From assembly GCF_000517405.1 (NCBI RefSeq), contig NZ_CP006568.1, positions 2,790,001-2,854,000 of the forward strand: 64,000 nt of DNA. The letters are read 5' to 3'. This stretch comes from Candidatus Sodalis pierantonius str. SOPE (GTDB lineage: Bacteria; Pseudomonadota; Gammaproteobacteria; Enterobacterales; Enterobacteriaceae). Position 1 is the first letter of the stretch; each line of letters starts with the position of its first letter. Position numbers and translations under genes: made by a program. Positions 58,083-64,000 of this stretch are shown piece after piece. Under the pieces are notes generated by a model that was not told the origin of the DNA, did not search any database, and saw nothing but the letters and a program-made list of their open reading frames with translations.

Positions 58083-58914
58083 AACGCTAGAGTACCGCTT
58101 TTCATCCCGTTCGCTTATGAAATTTGGGTTTTACCTAGCTCGACGGGTGTACTCATTACGCCACGAGGATGCCGGGGAGAGGATGCGCATAAGCGAGTCA
58201 ATGTAAACCGGTCCTGCGCTGCGCGCTAACAGTGGGCACATGTGCATTTATATCCGCGTTAAAATATAATCAAAATGTGATTCAGCTCTTTATTTTATCG
58301 TTAAAACCTGGGACCAACCTATAACAAAAGTGAGTGTACCTGCCGATAAATAAGGTCTGCCCCCTCAGCAGGCATAAGTGAACACAAGGTGGCAGATCAA
58401 TTATGACGCTTTCGATGTATTTTAGCGCAAAAAATGACTTAGGATAAAAGCTCAAACTGATGATGAATATCGTGTCTCGTTTTCCAAAACCAAGCAATGT
58501 CTATGCCACCATCACTCTTGCCAATGCCAAATTGACGCCATATACAATACGATTCCCTTCCCCGTCAGAACATGTACGTCGCAGGATTGAGCGCATAAAC
58601 CACGCGCCCTCAACCGCGAGCCCTCTATTCACCGCCCACATCTGATCGCCCCGGTGCTTTGATAATAGGTAAAGTCATAGGCCCCTCTCCTATTATCAAA
58701 CAAATATCGAGCAATGATAATTAATATCATGAGATCTCATTAATTAATTAACTTTGACGGCTGGTGATAGGGATCAGTAGACATTCTGGTTTTCATCGAA
58801 AAGCGCAATAAAAACGCTAAAAAAAGGAGTGATTATGCGACGAGTTTTAAATTTACTCAGCAAAAAAACGGGGCATAGAAGCCTTATACAATCATACTAA
58901 CAATAAGGTTGGAA
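58083..58914. other. 830-bp region, no confident gene
   Basis: A plus-strand frame at 58460-58645 (MMNIVSRFPKPSNVYATITL) has a poor start and no recognised family. The rest is AT-rich. The only clear structure is the inverted repeat at 58658-58700. Confidence 0.4.
58658..58700. repeat. 12-bp inverted repeat upstream of the unknown ORF
   Basis: TTTGATAATAGG and CCTATTATCAAA are perfectly complementary, 19 nt apart. It lies about 215 bp before the unknown ORF and could be an operator or hairpin. Confidence 0.6.
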
Positions 58915-60044
58915 ATGAAAAAATTCACTGTTAATAATCAATATAGAAAGCATATCGGAAAGCACGTGAACTAGGCTGATGATAAACAGAAAAGCCAGTT
59001 GCCTTTTGATGACCAGGTTAAATTGCTCGCTAGTCAACCGGGGCTGCACAGCCGCAACGTAACCAGGCATAACGTCGCCAATTTAACCCTGTTGGCTATG
59101 ATCTACCTCACCAATGTCCAAAACAGCAGTCTCTCCGCTGCCTCATCCATGCCTAATCCCCGAGCGCTCGCTTTCAATGATAAAGGGGGCAATGTAGATT
59201 TCAAGGCGCCTAAGCCTGATTTCCCAAGCCACGAAAATCGACAGAGTCGCCAGCCCTTTCCCGTCGAAAGCGGCAAGTCAGGGACAATGATTGACATAAA
59301 AAAACGAGGAATGATTAAAAACCTATCAAATTCCTCGAATGAAACCAGAGAGAGGACAAGGATAAACACCGAATATCATTCCCTCTCTTTTCCGCAAGCC
59401 GATGCAATGTCTGTAAAAGTCCATTCCCATCCTGACAGAAATATCATCCGAAGTTCCCTTATTGATTGCCTTAAAAATTCTGATACGGCCGTCGCTCAAC
59501 AACATGCAAAAGCGGCAGTGGCTGAAAAAAATTTACCCAACAGCCGTGCGTCTGTCACGCCGGCCAAAACGCCTGTTGCATTGCCTTCCCCCGCGGCCAA
59601 GGACAAGCCTGAGGCGCTAAACCTTACTGCCAAACACTCCATTCCTCGGCAGACAACAAAAAAACCGCTCCCAGCGCCAGAACGGGGCCCGCTGAAACAT
59701 TTTCTTTTGCCGAAAGCACGGCCTTTGCGCCACTCACCCCAAATACAGGCAGGCTCCCGCAACGCGCGTTCCCTGTATGGGCAAAACACGCTTTCCGATC
59801 TTGAGCCACCTCACCCGGCGTTACAACAGAACGACGATCGCAATATTGATGACAGTGCCGAAAGCGGGCCTGATAAAACGCGCCATCATAAACGTGAACG
59901 ACGTGCGTTATTAAACGATATAGAGAATGAGTTAGACATGTTGGCTGTCTATAGAAAACAGAATCATAATGAACTATTGAGTCGAAGTATGAGCCAGTGG
60001 CAAAACCAGCAGCTTGCTGCCTGGTTGAACTTCCCGTTTTCCGC
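58915..60044 (+). pseudogene. large hydrophilic unknown protein, nonsense codon and IS truncation
   Basis: ATG 58915 (after AAGGTTGGAA) reads MKKFTVNNQYRKHIGKHVN, then TAG at 58972-58974, then continues in frame as ADDKQKSQLPFDDQVKLL for over 350 codons to 60044. The product is Lys/Pro/Ser-rich, without membrane span or signal peptide, and ends MSQWQNQQLAAWLNFPF. An IS903-like element interrupts it at 60045. I do not recognise it. Its size, low-complexity middle and lone position recall secreted effectors, but this is speculation. Translation from TTG 58999 would avoid the nonsense codon. Confidence 0.55.
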
Positions 60045-60754
60045 TGCTTTGTTGAATAAATCGAACTTTTAGGTGACTGGCGGCTCTGATCACTACATTC
60101 GTTTCAACATCAGGTCCCCATGGCAAAGCAAAAGTTTAAAATCACCAACTGGCTCGCATACAACAATGCGCTCAGGCAGCGGGGGGGACCTGACAGTATG
60201 GCTTGATGAGTCAGCCATTGCTGCATGGACTGAGAGTACACCACCTGAACATCGTGGCCGGCCGCTTCACTACACCGATATGGCCATTACCACGGTTCTG
60301 ATGATAAAGCGCGTGTTTAACCTTTCGCTCCGGGCGTTACAGGGTTTCGTTGACGCGATTTTTAAACTGATGGGGCTGTCGCTGCGCTGCCCAGATTACT
60401 CTCTGGTCAGCCGGCGAGCAAAAACCGTCGACATCAGCATAAAAACGCCAACCCGCGGCGAAATCTCACACCCGGTCATCGATGGCACCGGCCTGAAAAT
60501 CTTCGGCGAAGGCGAATGGAAAGTCAGACAGCATGGGGCTGAGAGGCGCAGAGTATGGCGCAAGCTTCATCTGGCAGTAGATAGCGCGACACATGAAATT
60601 ATCTGTGCCGATTTATCGCTAAGCGGTACGACAGGATGCGCAGGCGCTGCCCGTGCTGGTTCCGGTCACATCCGATCACTGATTCCGATTCTGTCCGATC
60701 GCTCATCTTCTGTTCCGCCATACTCTAGAGACTTTTAGCTTCCGGGGGCATGGC

Positions 60755-62305
60755 ATGGCACGTAAAAAGAAGAAAGCGATAACGGAAATGTGCATTTATA
60801 TTAATGTTTTACGTATGAAATTCGAGCAGCGTCGCTCGAATCGCACTATTGCAGCAGCGCTCGGCATAGGCTGTACTAGCGTGCACGATATCCTCGGCCG
60901 ATTCACGGTAGCTAACCTGGTCTGGCCATTGCCGGCGGAACTGTCCCCCGTCGACCTCGACCGCCTGCTCTATCCCGGCAAATCCGGAAAAGTTATCAAT
61001 ACCTTACCCAGCTGGTTTGATATCGATACCGAGTTAAACCGCAAGGGCATGACCAAGCAGCTGCTCTGGATGGAATATCAGTCCGCCGTGGGCGGTGATG
61101 CCCTCGGTTACTCACAGTTTTGTGCACTGTTCCGTGACTGGAAAAAGAAGCAGCGGCGTTCTATGCGCATGGAGCACAAGGCTGGCGAAAAGCTCTTCAT
61201 CGACTTCTGTGGCCCCACCGTACCTATCGTCAACCCTGCGACCGGTAGCGTACACCAGGTCGCTATCTTCGTCGCTGCCATGGGCGTGTCAGGCTATGCG
61301 TATATCGAAGCCTGCGAAGGCCAGGACATGGCATCGTGGCTCAACGCCAATAGCCGCTGCCTGCACTTCATGGGTGGGGTTCCGGAGCTGATGATACCTG
61401 ATAATCTGCGCAGCGCTGTCAGCACCCCTGACCGCTATGAGCCGGTCATAAACCAGAGCTACCAGGCGCTGGCAAATCACTATGAGACAGTGGTGCTACC
61501 GGCGCGCCCGAGAAAACCGAAAGACAAGGCGAAGGTAGAATCAACTGTGCAGCTGGTAGAACGCTGGGTTTTGGCCCGGTTGCGTAAACGTAGGTTCTAC
61601 TCGCTGGCCGAACTCAACCAGGTGATACGAGAACTCAATCATGAGTTGAATTTGCGCCCGATGCGTCATTACGGCGGACAAAGTCGCCTTGAACGCTTCG
61701 AGCAGCTGGACAAACCGGCTCTTGAGCCTCTACCGCCCACACAATGGGAATACAGTGAGTATCTCGTTGCCCGAGTGGGACCTGATTACCACATAGACTA
61801 CGGCAAAAACTGGTACTCGGTGCCGCATCCGCTGGTTGGCGAGCGCGTTGACGTCATCGCCACCCAACGGCTGGTGCAAATCCACCATAAGGGCGTCTGC
61901 GTGGCTACGCACCCTCGCAGCGATAACGCCTATAGGCACACGACTCAGGCGGCGCACATGCCGGCTAACCATAAGGGGCAGAGTCAGTGGACGCCGGAAA
62001 GGCTGTGCAGTTGGGCGCTGTCGGTGGGTGTGTGCACACTGAAAGTGGTCGAGTCCATCCAAAAGAGCAAAGCCCATCCGAAGCAGGCTTACCGCTCCGT
62101 GCTGGGGCTACTCAATCTGCAACGGCGCTATGAGACGACGCGACTGGAGAAGGCCTGCGCGCTGGCGTTGGAGAAAGGGTGCATTAACCGCTCTTTCATA
62201 GCCAACGTATTGAAACACGGTCGTGAAAGTGAGGTCACCCAGGACGGAGCCGGCGTATCAATGCTGGTTCACGAAAACCTCCGAGGTCCGGACAGTTATC
62301 ACTAA
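60755..62305 (+). CDS. istA: IS21 transposase IstA, intact
   Basis: 516 aa, HTH plus rve domain as in copy 1. It differs from other copies by a few substitutions such as KKAITEM, SWFDIDTEL and KDKAKVES. Confidence 0.94.
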   Translation: MARKKKKAITEMCIYINVLRMKFEQRRSNRTIAAALGIGCTSVHDILGRFTVANLVWPLPAELSPVDLDRLLYPGKSGKVINTLPSWFDIDTELNRKGMTKQLLWMEYQSAVGGDALGYSQFCALFRDWKKKQRRSMRMEHKAGEKLFIDFCGPTVPIVNPATGSVHQVAIFVAAMGVSGYAYIEACEGQDMASWLNANSRCLHFMGGVPELMIPDNLRSAVSTPDRYEPVINQSYQALANHYETVVLPARPRKPKDKAKVESTVQLVERWVLARLRKRRFYSLAELNQVIRELNHELNLRPMRHYGGQSRLERFEQLDKPALEPLPPTQWEYSEYLVARVGPDYHIDYGKNWYSVPHPLVGERVDVIATQRLVQIHHKGVCVATHPRSDNAYRHTTQAAHMPANHKGQSQWTPERLCSWALSVGVCTLKVVESIQKSKAHPKQAYRSVLGLLNLQRRYETTRLEKACALALEKGCINRSFIANVLKHGRESEVTQDGAGVSMLVHENLRGPDSYH

Positions 62306-62316
62306 GGAGAATAAAT

Positions 62317-63066
62317 ATGGATACACTGTTAATGGCTCTGCGAGAGCTGAAGTTGTCGGCAATGGTCCAGGCGTTGGAGACGCAACGCGAACTCCCGGGG
62401 AGTTATGGGGAGCTGGGGTTCGAGGAGCGGTTGTCGCTGATGGTAGAATCGGAAAATTTGCATAGAAAAAACAACCACATATGCCGTCTGCGACGGCAAT
62501 CGCAAATGCGCTTGCAGGCAAAACCGGAAGATATCCGCTATATCCCTAGCCGAGGAGTGACACCGGAACAGATGCGAGATCTGCTAGGGGGACAATATCT
62601 GAAATATCAGAAAAGCATACTCATCACGGGGCCAACAGGTACGGGCAAAACCTGGCTCAGTTGTGCGCTTGGTGAGCAGGCATGCCGGCAGCAATATAGC
62701 GTGCGTTACTGGCGAGTGGGTCGGTTGCTGGCCCATCTTCACCAGTGTCAGGTAGACGGGACCTATCTAAAACAGCTTAAGCAGTTAGAAAAAATAGAGT
62801 TACTGATCTTGGACGACGTGGGCCTAGAATCAATAAGTCCGATGCAGGCAACGATGCTGTTGGAGGTGATGGAAGATCGCTACGACAAAAGCAGCAGCAT
62901 CCTGATCAGTCAACTGCCGGTGAAAAAATGGTATGGACTGATAGAAAACCCCACGACAGCTGACGCGTTACTCGATCGGTTAGTACACCCCAGCTATAGA
63001 CTGGAACTTAAAGGCGAATCACTACGCAAAGAGCAAGGAGTAGCCAGCACAGGAAAAATAGACTAA
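62317..63066 (+). CDS. istB: IS21 helper ATPase IstB, intact
   Basis: 249 aa, intact Walker A and B, 11 nt after istA with AAGGAG between. Confidence 0.94.
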   Translation: MDTLLMALRELKLSAMVQALETQRELPGSYGELGFEERLSLMVESENLHRKNNHICRLRRQSQMRLQAKPEDIRYIPSRGVTPEQMRDLLGGQYLKYQKSILITGPTGTGKTWLSCALGEQACRQQYSVRYWRVGRLLAHLHQCQVDGTYLKQLKQLEKIELLILDDVGLESISPMQATMLLEVMEDRYDKSSSILISQLPVKKWYGLIENPTTADALLDRLVHPSYRLELKGESLRKEQGVASTGKID

Positions 63067-63639
63067 ACCCGAGTCAGAAGATGAGCGAACACGTGAACGA
63101 ATATCACTGGAATGGGTGATCGGAAAATATCGGAATAACTGATCGGATGTCGCCGGAACAGCTGATCGGATACGTCGGAATCTGCAGCCCGGGCTGATTA
63201 ACCAAATCCACCGGAAAATCAGGGAAGCGTCGGCTGACAGTGCTTACGATACGCGTTACTGTCATGATGCTCTGCTGAGGAAAAAAATAAAGCCGCTTAT
63301 CCCACCGCGAAGTGGTGCGCAATATTGGCCAGCTCGATACCATGAGCGTAACCATGCGGTGGCAAATCAGCATCTGAGCGGCAATAACGATACCTGGAAA
63401 AAGAAAGTAGGTTATCACCGGCGTTCACTGGCTGAAACGGCCATGTTCCGGTTTAAAACACTTCTGGGTGGTCATCTGAGTCTGCATGACTATGACGCGC
63501 AGGTAGGTGAGGCTATGGCAATGGTCAAAGCGCTTAATCGGATCACGCTGTTAGGAATGCCAAACAGCGTCCGCATCATGTAACAATCGCCCTGATAGGG
63601 AGGAAGTCGTCACAAATTTCGGATTTATTCAACAAAGCG

Positions 63640-63792
63640 AGAAAAACATACGAAAAGCCTTTATGTCAGCATTAAAATCCGAACACAAAATGACCGAAAA
63701 ATATATGAAGGCGTTAACTAAGGAGTTCATGAGGCAGATAGATCCCGGTTTTGAGTTAATTTATAGCATCGGACGTAGCGGGGTAAGGAACA
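63640..63792 (+). other. fragment between IS elements, possible 3' piece of the unknown protein
   Basis: A frame reading EKNIRKAFMSALKSEHKM and TEKYMKALTKEFMRQIDPGF continues to the IS256 end at 63793. It has the same Lys-rich character as the ORF cut at 60044, but without a target duplication the frame cannot be joined with certainty. Confidence 0.35.
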
Positions 63793-64000
63793 GACCCTGT
63801 ACACGATTCTGTGTAAATGCCTTTTCTCAGAAGTGACCGTCCAGGCGGTCACCGAACTCGATAATAAAGCGGCTCATTGCCATGCGCCAGTCCCTCAAAG
63901 GCATTGTCCATTTCTGTGAGGCCGCCTGTATCGCCAGCCACACCACCTTTTTCACTGCGTCGTCGGTCGGGAACACCTTGCGCTTTTTGATGGCATGCCG
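63793..64000 (-). mobile_element. IS256-family element, copy D (variant end), partial
   Basis: It begins GACCCTGTACACGATTCTGT, a variant of the IS256 end, and continues as in copies A to C to the window edge. Confidence 0.85.
63827..64000 (-). CDS. IS256-family transposase, C-terminal part, cut by the window
   Basis: The last 57 codons (ending MAMSRFIIEFGDRLDGHF) with no lesion visible. Whether the full gene is intact cannot be seen. Confidence 0.8.
   Translation of the reverse strand, partial: RHAIKKRKVFPTDDAVKKVVWLAIQAASQKWTMPLRDWRMAMSRFIIEFGDRLDGHF

Larger units (their letters stand above)
60654..63186 (+). mobile_element. IS21-family element, copy 4 (2533 bp)
   Basis: TGCTGG at 60654 to TGCA-type end at 63186, flanked by a 5-bp duplication GCCCG at 60649-60653 and 63187-63191. 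One terminal repeat unit, both genes intact: the most likely active copy in the window. Confidence 0.95.
60120..63583 (+). pseudogene. IS903-like transposase, copy 4, frameshifted and interrupted
   Basis: It starts MAKQKFKITNWLAYNNALRQ, then has seven G where other copies have six (near 60181), shifting the frame. An extra G near 60634 and the IS21 insertion after GCGCTGCCCG complete the damage. The 3' part from 63187 reads to GMPNSVRIM. Confidence 0.92.
60045..63639 (+). mobile_element. IS903-group element, copy 4, itself split by IS21 copy 4
   Basis: The left part (60045-60653) and right part (63187-63639) join into one IS903-like element when the IS21 insertion and one copy of GCCCG are removed. 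The left terminal base is T rather than G. No 9-bp duplication is visible at its outer ends. Confidence 0.88.

Overview
The window reads as a chromosomal stretch of a recently host-restricted enterobacterium, most likely Sodalis (S. glossinidius or a close relative). This is inferred from three things. The housekeeping genes are enterobacterial (mukFEB, kdsB-ycaR-lpxK-msbA, pdhR-aceEF-lpdA, aroP, apbE, yciG). Many genes carry a single frameshift, nonsense codon or IS insertion yet are otherwise well preserved. Three IS families are present in several copies, some nested. A SopD-like candidate type III effector is also present.

Layout. 1-3516: glucosyl-3-phosphoglycerate phosphatase, its partner synthase (frameshifted), an AraC-type regulator, and a short candidate sRNA that resembles DsrA/ArcZ. 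3517-4836: dead IS256-family copy A. 4837-8520: small genes, some broken (a poly-A frameshifted peptide, a Lys-rich peptide, a DUF305 protein with a stop, ApbE, a 99-aa unknown, YqaE with an ATA start, YciG). 8818-19486: yddG split by an IS903-group IS5 element, a pepT remnant, a second IS903-like copy, a truncated ygdI, IS21-like copy 1, a CDF metal exporter, frameshifted yqjC and a third IS903-like copy in a decayed phage-type gene. 19487-28404: a decayed stretch, a family-25 glycosyltransferase, then a mosaic of IS256 copy B, IS21 copy 2, an IS256 end fragment, a tRNA-like gene, a broken rpn nuclease gene and IS256 copy C. 28405-29567: no convincing gene.

29568-44878 (almost all minus strand) is a conserved enterobacterial block in its usual order: comEC (dead), msbA, lpxK, ycaR, kdsB, ycbJ (dead), elyC, cmoM (dead), mukF, mukE, mukB. 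Genes for chromosome condensation (MukBEF), KDO activation (KdsB) and lipid A phosphorylation and flipping (LpxK, MsbA) are intact, while dispensable neighbours are broken. The block ends at a synteny breakpoint holding the SopD-like gene, after which comes the pyruvate dehydrogenase operon (pdhR-aceE-aceF, lpdA; minus strand) with divergent aroP. From 55521 to the end the window is IS-rich again: IS21 copy 3, a Pro/Lys-rich unknown ORF broken by a nonsense codon and an IS903-like copy that itself contains IS21 copy 4, and the start of an IS256-family copy.

Target-site duplications could be read for IS256 copy A (8 bp), two IS903-like copies (9 bp each) and IS21 copies 1, 3 and 4 (5, 6 and 5 bp), which fixes their ends to the base. 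All product names come from recognising sequence motifs by eye; no database search was run.
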